Below, piece by piece: positions 27,201-35,040 of a DNA stretch of 64,000 nt (position 1 is the first letter of the stretch; the number at the start of each line of letters is the position of its first letter). Both the position numbers and the translations under genes were made by a program. A model generated the notes under the pieces. It saw only the letters and a program-made list of their open reading frames with translations. It did not search any database and was not told where the DNA came from. This stretch comes from CAVXYG01 sp963706835 (GTDB lineage: Bacteria; Actinomycetota; Actinomycetes; S36-B12; GCA-2699445), in assembly GCA_963706835.1 (NCBI GenBank), contig CAVPOB010000001.1, forward strand, positions 1 to 64,000, written 5' to 3'.

Positions 27201-27495
27201 CAACCACACCTGCGCGACGCTCGCGGACGGCAGCGTGCGCTGCTGGGGCGCGAACACCACCGGCCAGCTCGGCGACGGCACCCGCACCGACCGGCTGCAA
27301 CCGGTCGCGGTGGCAGGGGTCTCTGGGGCGACCGGGGTGGCAGCCGGCGGATCCGGCATCGGCGGAGTGGATGCGGCCGGGCACAGCTGCGCCAGGCTCG
27401 GCGACGGCACTGCGACATGCTGGGGGCATAACTCCTCCGGTCAGGTCGGGGTCAACCCGGGGTGGCTGCCCGAGTTCCCCGTGCCCGGCCTGTAG
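24286..27495 (+). CDS. Large secreted protein: three beta repeats plus RCC1-type propeller
   Basis: 1069 residues from ATG 24286. The signal peptide is about 1-40 (GFAVLALVAGLLVGVPGG ... AVVAAAP). Residues about 48-400 are three repeats of about 120 residues, each starting RAADTR-x-GTGVP and ending in a THLIxDVxGxY-type strand, with GGHLTVxPCG in the middle. From about 405 to the end there are a dozen or more RCC1/BNR-like blades with motifs such as CWGWNDAGQLGDGT and CALLxxGxVxCWG. Each blade carries Cys residues that could form disulphides. No sortase motif or membrane anchor is present, so it is exported and free or wall-associated. Its role is unknown; such propellers usually bind partners. 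Confidence 0.85.
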   Translation: MERSRWLPGGFAVLALVAGLLVGVPGGAPAAVVAAAPEVMSFTPFRAADTRDGTGVPVGVVPARGTLEVPVAGKLGVPQDAVAVVLSVAAVTPSAGGHLTVWPCGQARPTASVLNYPAGRTVANMALTRPGTGGRVCVYTHATTHLIADVAGYWPQGSAFAGLVPVRAADTRIGTGVPAGVVPARGTLEVPVAGKYGVPADAAAVAVNVAAVTPSAGGHLTVWPCGSARPTASNVNYVAGETTADAVVVKPGVGGRVCVYTHAATHLIADVAGYLAAGSAFGAMVPVRAADTRYGTGVPAGVVPARGTLTVPIAGRLGVPAGAGAVSVTVTAVTPSGGGHLTVYPCGDPRPTASNVNYVTGRTMAAAAVVRLGEGGKLCVYTHAATHLIVDVNGHYDTAAIGSGAWQVDRTCALLPGGYIKCWGYQFGSTAKTLSGIAGATAISGNCAIVAGGVKCWDAAMYPQVLISTVAGVAGATAVAVTGSHSCAVAAGGSVWCWGWNDAGQLGDGTLRDSFGAAVRVAGISGATAVATAGTGRFEEDISPGHSCAVLSTGAVKCWGWNRDGQLGDGTATDSLLPVSVVGLGPANPAKALAATLYGSCALLVDGDVQCWGDGATAPATVAGIAGASRISASAHWFDRYSFFDASHLCALVTGGQVTCRGANLSGEVGDGTTVARYAPVTVAGLVGAVGVTAAEGVSCALLPTTAVYCWGAPVRIGATEATTVRPRAIAVVGLTGASTVAAGGAHNCALVSGAVRCWGSNSESAVGSGGWPPGDGTFQPLTVVSSGAVSLDAGRAHSCIATGAGRVLCWGNDVVVAPFDGGVFSFVTPYLLPGISGATAVAAFDGEVGPVCYLTATGAVRCTAWETDPGATVLASGATAIAAGGDSACARMADATVRCWGHDLVVGNPGLSGVASVSVGLAHRCVVLAGGGVRCWGSNYSGQLGDGTRTDRAAPVAVSGITTAKTVSAGANHTCATLADGSVRCWGANTTGQLGDGTRTDRLQPVAVAGVSGATGVAAGGSGIGGVDAAGHSCARLGDGTATCWGHNSSGQVGVNPGWLPEFPVPGL

Positions 27496-28254
27496 TTGTG
27501 GCGGCCGGTTCGACTAGCGCGCCGACCGGGCCGCTCGGGCCAGGCTGGAGCGTCGGCGCCGGTTGGGAGGTCGTTCGCTCGTGGCGCGCTCGGGGTGTCG
27601 TCGGGCGGCCCGCGTGTCGGCGTGCGGTGCGAGCGAGTTGCCGGGCGCTGTCGGTCTGCGGCGCGCGCAGGTATGCACCTGCTCCGGGGGTTTGCACTTC
27701 GTGCGGGGGTGGTTCGTCCGGTTTCCGGTGCGGGTCTGCACCTCGTGCGGGGGTTTGCACCTGATGCGGGGGCGGAATCGGCTGGATCGGGCCCGGGAGC
27801 CCCCGTTCGGGGTGCAAACCCCCTCGCCGGGTGCACAGTTGCGGTCCGGGGGGTGCTGTGAGCCCCCGTTCGGGGTGCAAACCCCCGCACCGGGTGCACG
27901 GCTGCGGCCCGACGGGTTGCAGACACCACGGCACCGCAGTCCGCGTCCCCAGCCCCGGCGGTCAGGAGACCCGGGCCCCTTGGTGCCGTCGCCGCCCCGT
28001 CAGTCGTCAGCCGGCGGATTCGATGGAGCCGACATCTCGTAGCCCTCCGCTCCGCCGGGCTCTTGGGAGCCCCATTCGCGGGAGATGAGCCCTTCGACCC
28101 CGCCCTCGACGACGAGCTCGTTGTGGATGACCGTGGACAGCCCGTCGCCCTGCCGAATGCAGTCCGCGACGGGGCCCGGCGCACGTGGGGGCTCCCGTTC
28201 CTGCCTTCCTGGTGCCCCGCGATCGGTGCCCCGCCAGGTGGCCCTGCACCTGCC
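27496..28254. other. Convergent gap with repeat copy B and a possible coding scrap
   Basis: Besides the repeat element, the plus strand at 28087-28200 contains a protein-like stretch (EPFDPALDDELVVDDRGQPV, then LPNAVRDG) with no start or continuation. It may be a relic of a gene I cannot identify. The last 60 bp before 28255 resemble the flank of the truncated lipoprotein copy at 23.5 kb. Confidence 0.4.
27674..27903. repeat. Palindromic repeat element, copy B (inverted orientation)
   Basis: Forward cores lie at 27686-27699 (GGGGGTTTGCACTT) and 27749-27762 (GGGGGTTTGCACCT), and inverted cores GGGTGCAAACCCCC at 27810-27823 and 27873-27886. Spacings are 63, 61 and 63. Read on the minus strand, its centre (GGGCCCGATCCAGCCGATTC) matches the plus-strand centre of copy A, and its two perfect cores become the forward ones. 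The element is therefore inserted the other way round. It lies between the convergent ends of the RCC1 gene and the lipoprotein gene. Confidence 0.9.
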
Positions 28255-29799
28255 TCAGGGTGCGTGGTCGCTGGCGCAGGGGGTCAGCGGTTCCTCGCCG
28301 GTGAGGATGCGGAATCCCTCGGCGAGGATGGCGCAGTCCGGCGCCCCCACCGGCTGGGAGGTGCCTGGGATGCCCTGCAGCCCGTAGGCCAGGGTCTCTG
28401 CGGCCCATTCCATGCCGCGCTCGCTCCAGGGTTCTTCCTTGTCGTTCCAGTGGCCAACGCCCACCCAATCCATGAACTCCTGCCGGACCCCGTCGTCGGT
28501 GTTGTTCACCAGCCAGGCGTGACCGAGCTCGTGCAGCAGCAGGGTCCCCCGCGACGGCAGGTAGGCGGGCCTGTCGTCGGCGTCCTGCTCGGGCGGTTCC
28601 CCGATCCTTGCAGAGTCGAAGCAGATCAGGATGTCGGTGGTGCGGCCGTCCCGTTCGGCGTAGCTGGGGAACTCCTGGCACAACGGGTCGAAGGGGTCGA
28701 AGGCGATCGAGGACACCACCGGGGTCGGCAGCCCTGCGGCCTCGAACCGGCCGAAGGCCCAGGCCACCGAGGCGTCGGCGGGCGGCCAGCCATTGCGGAT
28801 CTCGACGGTGCCGGCGGCGGTCTCGAGGGTTCCGGTGACCCGCTCCCCGAACGGCAGCGGCAACTCCCGATCGGTCCACCAGCCGCTCGGTAGGTCCTCC
28901 GGGTCGGCGCAGTCGCGTACCGACGCCGGTGCCGCGAACCGCCGCTCGCTCATCACCCGCTGCTGGTCGTCCAGTCCCAGCGCGACCACCGAACTGCCCG
29001 GGCACCGATCTTGGGAACGGACCAGCAGCCACACCTCGGTGGGCGATTGGGCGCGGTCCAGGTCGAACTTCAGGAACACCGCCGGCACCTCCGGCGCCAC
29101 CTCCGGCGCCAGCTCCAGCACCCACGGGGGCACCACCTCAGTATTCGCCTGCGCCACGATGGGCGCCGAGGCTGCGGCCAGCGCAGCGACCTCGTCCCGG
29201 CCCCGGGCCGACAGCCCGCGCAGGTCATCGACGACGACCGCCTCGGCCGCGTACAGGTCCTCGATCAGGTCTGGGCCGCCATCGGCCCACGCCGCCAGGT
29301 ACGCAGCCGTCACATCTCCTGCCAGGGCCACCGCCTGGTCCTGCCCGTGCCGGATCGTGGAGTCCAATTCGGTGTGCGCCAGGTGCGTGTGCCGCTCGAT
29401 GCCGTCCTCGCCGATCTCGAAGTACGACAGCAGGACTCGGACTGACTCAAACCGGCCGCCCTGATCGACCACCATGATGTGGCTGCGCGCGGCGCCGTCG
29501 CGGCTCAGGTACAGCGTTCCGAAGAGGTTCTCGTAAGCGTACGGGGTGGACTGCAATCGCATCACGGGCCAGCGACCCTCGGCGTAGAACCGCTCCGCCA
29601 GCATCCTGCTGTCGTCCACTGCATCCGGGGCGTAGTAGTAGGCGTGCTTCAGTGCCTGTTCCTCGAATGCGGCGTCCAGGCCTGCGAACCACGCCTCGGC
29701 CTCCGCCGCCCAAGGCTGCCCGCCCGTTGCAGCACACCCTGACAGCAGGAGCGCGCAGGCGGCGCCAAGACCCGCCACCGCGTGCTTCGCAACTCCCAT
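28255..29799 (-). CDS. Lipoprotein with HExxH metallopeptidase-like motif
   Basis: 514 residues. The lipobox is LLLSGCAA with the acylated Cys at about residue 22. The N-terminal part (about 30-150) is an unknown domain (WFAGLDAAFEEQALKHAYYY). The C-terminal third has LLLHELGHAWLVNNTDDGVR, a possible zinc site, with downstream acidic residues in GMEWAAETLAYGLQG that could give the third ligand. Several cysteines (RDCAD, PLCQEF, PDCAIL, TPCAS) suggest disulphides outside the cell. No family name is recognised. A truncated copy lies 4.7 kb to the left, across the RCC1 gene. Confidence 0.8.
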   Translation of the reverse strand: MGVAKHAVAGLGAACALLLSGCAATGGQPWAAEAEAWFAGLDAAFEEQALKHAYYYAPDAVDDSRMLAERFYAEGRWPVMRLQSTPYAYENLFGTLYLSRDGAARSHIMVVDQGGRFESVRVLLSYFEIGEDGIERHTHLAHTELDSTIRHGQDQAVALAGDVTAAYLAAWADGGPDLIEDLYAAEAVVVDDLRGLSARGRDEVAALAAASAPIVAQANTEVVPPWVLELAPEVAPEVPAVFLKFDLDRAQSPTEVWLLVRSQDRCPGSSVVALGLDDQQRVMSERRFAAPASVRDCADPEDLPSGWWTDRELPLPFGERVTGTLETAAGTVEIRNGWPPADASVAWAFGRFEAAGLPTPVVSSIAFDPFDPLCQEFPSYAERDGRTTDILICFDSARIGEPPEQDADDRPAYLPSRGTLLLHELGHAWLVNNTDDGVRQEFMDWVGVGHWNDKEEPWSERGMEWAAETLAYGLQGIPGTSQPVGAPDCAILAEGFRILTGEEPLTPCASDHAP

Positions 29800-30014
29800 A
29801 CTCCACCGCTACCGAGACCTGTCAGGACCGGGGCAGGGGCGAACGTCCCGGTCGATGGATGAAGGATCCGGTGCCGACCGACAACTCCCTGTCGGCGCCG
29901 CCGCCCACGCCGGATACGTCATCCGATTTCCGCCACCGCGGTCGACTCACGGCATCGACGAACCGGCCGATAGGTGAGTCCGCCTTCGGCAGCACTCGCC
30001 GCTAGGTTGGTCGC

Positions 30015-31007
30015 GTGAGCACTGCAGGGCACCGTATCCACCGCAGGCCGCTCGGCGCGCGAACCGGGCTTCAGGTGTCCGAGGTCGGGTTGGGGCTCTG
30101 GGCGGTCTCGGGCAGCGAATGGGGCCCGGTCCAGGACGAGGGGAGCCTGGAGGCGATCGAAGCGGCCCTGGACTCCGGCGTCAACTTCTTCGACACGGCC
30201 GATGTCTACGGGGCAGGGCACTCCGAGGAACTGCTCGGACGAGCGATCCAGAATCGGCGCGAATCGTTCATCGTTGCGACCAAGATCGGCTGGGTCGGCT
30301 ACGACGGGGAGGCCAACCGCTCGCAGTACGACACCGTGGAGCAACTGGTGGCCGGCGTGGAGGAGTCGCTGCGCCGCCTGGGCACCGACCGTGTCGATGT
30401 CATCCAGTGCCACGTGCACTACCCCGAGCCGAACACGCAGGTGTTCATCGACGGGTTCCGCCGGTTGAAGGAGGCGGGGACGGTCCGGGCCTGGGGGGTC
30501 AGCACCAGCGACTTGGATCACCTGCGCCGGTTCAACGCCGACGGTGATTGCGACGTCCTGCAGACCGACTACTCCATCCTCAACCGCACCGCGGAGGCGG
30601 AGCTGCTGCCCTACTGCCAGGAGCACGGCATCGGCGTCATCGTGCGCGGACCGCTCGCCATGGGGCTGCTCGCGGGCAAGTACACCGCCTCCGACACCTT
30701 CCCGGAAGGGGACTTCCGCCGGGCCTGGATCGAGGACCCGGTCCAGCACGAGCAGTTCCTCCGCGACCTGCAGACCGTGGAGGAGTTGCGCGCCGTTGTC
30801 CCCGAGGGCGAGACGATGGCACGCTTCGCGCTGCGGTTCGTCCGCGCCCATCCGGCCGTCAGCACGGTGATCCCCGGCGCCAAGGACCGGCGGCAGGCGG
30901 AGTCGAACTCGGCTGCCGGGCTCGGGCCCGCGCTGTCGATGCAGGAGATGGCTGCTGTTGATCGGGTCGTCCCGCCCGGCGGCGGCCGGAAGATCTGGCC
31001 CGCGTAG
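30015..31007 (+). CDS. Aldo/keto reductase
   Basis: 330 residues from GTG 30015. A (beta/alpha)8 NADPH-dependent carbonyl reductase with the catalytic set Asp/Tyr in FFDTADVYGAGHSEELLGRA, Lys in VATKIGW and His in IQCHVHYPEP. The cofactor-binding end is VSTVIPGAKDRRQAESNSAA. It groups with the L-glyceraldehyde-3-phosphate-reductase/YghZ-like branch by overall pattern. The substrate is unknown. It is monocistronic and divergent from the lipoprotein gene; the 215-bp region between them should contain both promoters. Confidence 0.92.
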   Translation: MSTAGHRIHRRPLGARTGLQVSEVGLGLWAVSGSEWGPVQDEGSLEAIEAALDSGVNFFDTADVYGAGHSEELLGRAIQNRRESFIVATKIGWVGYDGEANRSQYDTVEQLVAGVEESLRRLGTDRVDVIQCHVHYPEPNTQVFIDGFRRLKEAGTVRAWGVSTSDLDHLRRFNADGDCDVLQTDYSILNRTAEAELLPYCQEHGIGVIVRGPLAMGLLAGKYTASDTFPEGDFRRAWIEDPVQHEQFLRDLQTVEELRAVVPEGETMARFALRFVRAHPAVSTVIPGAKDRRQAESNSAAGLGPALSMQEMAAVDRVVPPGGGRKIWPA

Positions 31008-31220
31008 GCAGAACTGGCCGCTCCACGCCGATCAAGCGTCACGCCCCGAGCGCCGCGTGCAGGCCTGGCGGCCGGCTGGCAATCGGCCGCTCGCCTCGGT
31101 GCCTTGGTCCGAAGCGGACCACTCGGCCCCGCGTCGACCTGGCGCTGTCGTCGGCCCCTACCCCGGCGACCCCCCCCGGCCCATCCTGAAACCGGACGAC
31201 TGCAGCACAGGGGAGGCACC

Positions 31221-31574
31221 ATGCAGGCCGCGCTGATCGCTTTCGGCGTTCTCGAGGTCGAGGGCAAGCGGTACGAGTACGACGTCATCATCGACGCCGG
31301 ACAGGTGCGCAAGCGCCGCAAGGGACCGTCCAAGCGCCACCGGGACCAGTACGGTCACACCCCGCTCTCGGCGGATGAGGACCTTCCCTGGGGCGGCTCC
31401 GCGCTCATCATCGGGACCGGGGCGAGTGGGTCCCTGCCGGTGATGCCCGACGTGGAGCGCGAGGCGCAGCGGCGCGGCATCACCATCACGGCGGTCCCGA
31501 CCCGGGAAGCCTGCCGCCTGCTGTCCGGCCTCGACTCCTCCGAGGTCCGCGCTGTCCTCCACGCCACCTGCTGA
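31221..31574 (+). CDS. Mth938-like domain protein
   Basis: 117 residues from ATG 31221, with GGGGAGGC upstream. It matches the Mth938/NDUFAF3-like fold by IDAGQVRKRRKGPSKRHRDQ, SALIIGTGASGSLPVMPDVE and the ITITAVPTREACRLL helix. The function of this family in bacteria is not known. It is a small single-domain cytoplasmic protein and lies alone between the aldo/keto reductase and a likely gene fragment. Length and motif order are normal for the family. Confidence 0.8.
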   Translation: MQAALIAFGVLEVEGKRYEYDVIIDAGQVRKRRKGPSKRHRDQYGHTPLSADEDLPWGGSALIIGTGASGSLPVMPDVEREAQRRGITITAVPTREACRLLSGLDSSEVRAVLHATC

Positions 31575-31676
31575 TCGGGGAACGCCGCTCTCGGCTTCCC
31601 GGCCCGGCGTGTGCCGGACAGATCCGGGCGAGCGGTCGACCCGCCTGCGCCAACCGGCCCGAGGCTAGCGCCATGA

Positions 31677-31925
31677 GTGTTCCGGGACCCGCCCGAGCAT
31701 TGGCCCACCATCCCGCTGACCGACCCCGACCACCTCGCGAACGTGCTCGATCTGTTCGTGAACCTCGAGGCGCGGTCGATCGGGGCACTGATCATCCTGA
31801 TCTGCGACGAGGCTCGCCGACCCCTCCAGCCGCTCCAGATCGACGAGATCCCCCGGCGCCCTCCGGCGGATACGCTGCCCATCTACGGGCGGACCGCAGC
31901 GACGGTCGGCGGCCACCCAGTCTGA
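31677..31925 (+). pseudogene. Short fragment of an unknown conserved protein
   Basis: 82 codons from GTG 31677: PEHWPTIPLTDPDHLANVLD, then ARSIGALIILICDEARRPLQ and PLQIDEIPRRPP. The strand-turn-helix pattern and composition look like a real alpha/beta domain. The sequence after about residue 66 loses this character, which suggests a truncated gene. No convincing Shine-Dalgarno sequence is present. I do not recognise the family. It could also be a short intact gene. Confidence 0.4.
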
Positions 31926-32053
31926 GCGTGCTGGGCGCGTTCGCGCGGCCCCAGTCCCCGCCGTCAGGCGCGCCGCGTGAAGTGTGCAGCGGCACCGCGC
32001 GCCCGCGCCCCAACCCGTGAATCCGAGAACGCCGGACCCCTCGGTTGTCGGGA

Positions 32054-32494
32054 TCAGGCCTCGATCGCCTTCTTGAAGTTGCCGAGCCAGGTGTCGAGGT
32101 CCTCGTCGCCATGCCAGGCGAGCTTGTCCTCGACCTTGTCCAGGAAGGGCACCTTGCTGGAGACCTCGACCTCCATGGTGAGGGTCGTGCCCGAGTCGTC
32201 CGGCTCGAAGGTGTAGGTCCACAGCACGCCTGTGGTGGAGTGGTCGACGATGCGCTGGTTGGGGACGTACGCCTCGCGGGTCATGGTGCCGTGAATCGGG
32301 ATGAACAGGAAGTGGCCCTGCCACGTCCAGGTGGATCCTTGGCCCGCATCCGCGGCGACGTCCTTCTCAGCGATCGTGCTCTTGCCCGCCATTTCGTAGG
32401 CGTCCCACTGGTTCTGCGGGTCCTTGACGTAGTCGAAGACCTTTTCTACGGGTGCATCGATATGGATGCTGCGGGTGTGTGTCGTGCTGGTCAT
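32054..32494 (-). CDS. SRPBCC (START/Bet v1-like) family protein
   Basis: 146 residues from ATG 32494, preceded by GAGGGAGGC. The helix-grip fold pattern is clear: opening strand RSIHIDAPVEKVFDYVKDPQ, middle GQGSTWTWQGHFLFIPIHGT, end LDTWLGNFKKAIEA. Such proteins bind hydrophobic ligands or act as polyketide cyclase-like enzymes; the ligand is unknown. A paralogue with the same 'R-I-I-APIEEVF' start is at 50096, and a relic of a third relative may lie at 34.4 kb. Confidence 0.88.
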   Translation of the reverse strand: MTSTTHTRSIHIDAPVEKVFDYVKDPQNQWDAYEMAGKSTIAEKDVAADAGQGSTWTWQGHFLFIPIHGTMTREAYVPNQRIVDHSTTGVLWTYTFEPDDSGTTLTMEVEVSSKVPFLDKVEDKLAWHGDEDLDTWLGNFKKAIEA

Positions 32495-32814
32495 CTGACG
32501 GCCTCCCTCAGGCTGAGTCCCCACCCCGTCCGCGCTGTGCGGCCGCGATCTCCTGCGGCTCCCGCCGCAGGCGCCCTCGCGGGCCACGCTTCCGCAGGTG
32601 GGGCCGGGGCGCCAGGGCCAGAGGTCCCAGCAAGGCGCTTCGCCGACCCAACGGGGGCGCCGCCCCGACAGCTCACAGCGCGCCGCTTCGGGCTTCGGCG
32701 TCCCCGGCCGACGCCGACCCAACCGTCGGCTCGCCGGTCAACCCTGCGCCAACTCCGCAGCACTGCCGCCCGACCCCAGCGCGACCCCGGACGGCCCCAG
32801 TCCGGCGGCGGCGC
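32495..32814. other. Gap without a supported gene
   Basis: 320 bp between the SRPBCC gene and the hydrolase gene, both on the minus strand. Apart from the SRPBCC ribosome binding site and presumably its promoter, nothing was recognised. Confidence 0.45.
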
Positions 32815-33747
32815 CTACTCCGCTCGCCGGTCCTCGAGCGCCGGTTGCGGAGCCGCGCCTGCCACGAAGTCGAGGATGTCGTGCGCCAGTCGCGGGTCGC
32901 CGATCGTGCCGAGGTGGTTCTTGCCGCCATAGATCCGCAGCGTGCCCTCCGGGATGAGGTCGGCAGTCTCCCGATACACCGCTGCCGGGACATCCTCGTC
33001 ACGGTCGCCGCCCACCAGCAGCACGGGCACGCCGATGCCCGGCAGGAGCTCCCGGCCGTCGAAGGCGCTCAAGGCCTCGGCGCCGGCAACCACGTCCCCC
33101 GGGTCCACCTCGGCGGGGAAGCTGACTCGTCCGATCACCACCGCCAGCGCACGCCGCGCCCAGCTGATGCTGATCTGCGGGAACATCGCCCGCACCATCA
33201 CCTCGGCGGCGTCGGTGCGGCGGCCCGCGGCGAGCAGTCGTGCGGACTCGACGTTGGCCACCCGCACCTCCTCGCCGAGGACCCGGCCGGCCGCAACGGT
33301 CGCGATGTGGCCGAAGCGGTCGGGGTGCCGGGCGGCGACGGTCATGGCGATCATCCCGCCGCCGGAGTCCCCGACCAGCAGGTCGACCCGCCCGCCGAAC
33401 TCCTCGGCGATCAACGCCGCATAGTCGTCGCCGAGGTCCGCCAGCGTGCAGCCGGGCCGCAGCCCGGGCCTGTGGCCGACCAGGAACACGGTGTAGCCGG
33501 CGTCGACGAAGGGCTGCACCACCCTTGCCATGAACCGCAGGTAGGGGCCGGTGTGACCGGCGTGGCCGGGGTCTGGGATCCACAGCAGCGTCTTGGACCC
33601 CTCCCCGAAGCGGGCGTAGGCCATCCCGTTGCCGAACGCGGCCAGTTCCGGCCCCTTCGTTCCCCAGTCGCCCCCCAGCCGGATCGCCGCGGCCGTCCCC
33701 AGCCCCACGGTGGCGACGCCCAGTGCGGCGGCCGTTGCCGTCTTCAT
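32815..33747 (-). CDS. Alpha/beta hydrolase
   Basis: About 310 residues from ATG 33747. A single hydrophobic N-terminal segment (TAAALGVATVGLGTAAAIRL) may be a membrane anchor. The catalytic triad is visible: nucleophile Ser in LLVGDSGGGMI (G-D-S-G-G), acid in VLLVGGDRDEDVPAAVY and His in IYGGKNHLGTIGD. The oxyanion region is KTLLWIPDPGHAGHTG, where family members more often have HG. It follows the small membrane protein gene by 5 bp, so the two form an operon. The substrate is unknown. Confidence 0.88.
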   Translation of the reverse strand: MKTATAAALGVATVGLGTAAAIRLGGDWGTKGPELAAFGNGMAYARFGEGSKTLLWIPDPGHAGHTGPYLRFMARVVQPFVDAGYTVFLVGHRPGLRPGCTLADLGDDYAALIAEEFGGRVDLLVGDSGGGMIAMTVAARHPDRFGHIATVAAGRVLGEEVRVANVESARLLAAGRRTDAAEVMVRAMFPQISISWARRALAVVIGRVSFPAEVDPGDVVAGAEALSAFDGRELLPGIGVPVLLVGGDRDEDVPAAVYRETADLIPEGTLRIYGGKNHLGTIGDPRLAHDILDFVAGAAPQPALEDRRAE

Positions 33748-33752
33748 CGCGC

Positions 33753-34262
33753 TCAAGCCCCTGCCCGAGCATCGGCGCCCGCTGCCGGCGCGGCCCCGTG
33801 GGGGCGGTGCCGCAGTTCGGCGATGCTGAGGCCCACGATGAGCCACGCGATCACCGTGGCCAGGGCGGCGAGCGTCACATGCGCGTGCAATGCGCCGCCC
33901 GATACTTCTGAGACCAGCGCGTAGAGGCCGAACACGCCGAGCGGCACGCCCACCGCCAGATTGCCGATCGCGGTTGCGCGGCCAGGCAGGAAGAGCACGG
34001 CCGCCGCCATCGCCAGCGGTAGCGCCACCATCGCCGCGTTCAGCAGTGCCATGCCCTCCGTCACGGTCTCGCCCTCCATCACGCCGGCGACGCCTTCCTC
34101 GAGGACGCCAGGCTCATAGAAGAACACCGCCATGGTCCCGGCCAACGCGCATCCGACGATCACCCAGAGCACCGCGAACCGGACCCTCGCCCAGGCGGCG
34201 CCCACGTCCATCGATGAGGGTTCGGCGGTTCGGTCGAGATTCTGCAGCGTCATTGCCATCAC
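33753..34262 (-). CDS. Four-helix membrane protein, DUF6326-like
   Basis: About 169 residues. The predicted helices are FAVLWVIVGCALAGTMAVFF, MALLNAAMVALPLAMAAAVL, LAVGVPLGVFGLYALV and VTLAALATVIAWLIVGLSIA. Between helices 1 and 2 lies PGVLEEGVAGVMEGETVTEG, which resembles the conserved loop of DUF6326 proteins. Three candidate ATGs lie close together (34262, 34259, 34253). It is the first gene of a two-gene operon with the alpha/beta hydrolase. Role unknown. Confidence 0.7.
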   Translation of the reverse strand: MMAMTLQNLDRTAEPSSMDVGAAWARVRFAVLWVIVGCALAGTMAVFFYEPGVLEEGVAGVMEGETVTEGMALLNAAMVALPLAMAAAVLFLPGRATAIGNLAVGVPLGVFGLYALVSEVSGGALHAHVTLAALATVIAWLIVGLSIAELRHRPHGAAPAAGADARAGA

Positions 34263-34409
34263 CCCAAGAGTTGCGGCCTTGCACCGCCACGCTCGGGCGC
34301 CGCAACCGAAAGCGGCAGGGGCGAACGTCCCGAGAACTGCAGCAGGCGCGAAGGCCGACTGAAGACGAGAGTCGAGGAGCCGGTCCGTGTCAGCGCCCCG
34401 CCGAGCGCG

Positions 34410-34790
34410 GTGTCGGCCTACTGCCCCGACCTCGGGCAGCTATTCGGGGCCGACCGGGAGCATGTGGTATGTGCCGAGACCTTCCCGGGGGGGAGTGGGA
34501 ACGGCCGCGCGCCTGACCTCGACGATCGGGTGCTGACGGAGGCCGCCCGCCTCGAGTACGTCGAAGTCGTCTCGGACCGCCGCATCGTCATCGCCATGCA
34601 GCCCACCATGTCGCTCGGCGTTTCCAGGGCCTCCATAGCGATACGACCCCCTACGCATTGACCGACGGTTTCGAGCCGGACGCGGGCGGGACGCGCATGA
34701 CGCTGCGGATGCGACTGCATGATCCGCAGTTGCACGAGCGCATCATCGATCGTTGCCAGGGCAAGGGCCCGGATCGGACGGTGCACAACC
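34410..34790 (+). pseudogene. Probable relic of an SRPBCC/AHSA1-type gene
   Basis: One frame reads LEYVEVVSDRRIVIAMQPTM around 34550-34605, and the next frame reads ALTDGFEPDAGGTRMTLRMR then LHDPQLHERIIDR around 34655-34755. Together these resemble the 'V..P.RIV...' and 'GGTRMTLRM' strands and the last helix of AHSA1-type SRPBCC proteins. The frame break and missing start make it non-functional. The rest of 34263-35040 holds the promoter side of the DUF6326-like gene and nothing else recognisable. Confidence 0.4.
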
Positions 34791-35040
34791 GGCCGCATCG
34801 CATCGCGCAGGCGTCGGGGGCCGCCGCGAACGGATGGGATCGCCCGCAGCTGCACGGCGGGGAGGACTACCGCGTGCAACGCGTCCCGACGTCGGTCGCG
34901 GTTGCTGGAGGAGGACCCTGATGTCCGGCTCGGAAATGGGCTACTGACTGCGCCGCCGCGCTGGATCGGTCCCGCCCAGGGGCGGAGTGCCAGCGCTCTC
35001 ACTCCGCCCCCATGCAGCAACTCAGTCACAACGCGAGGCG

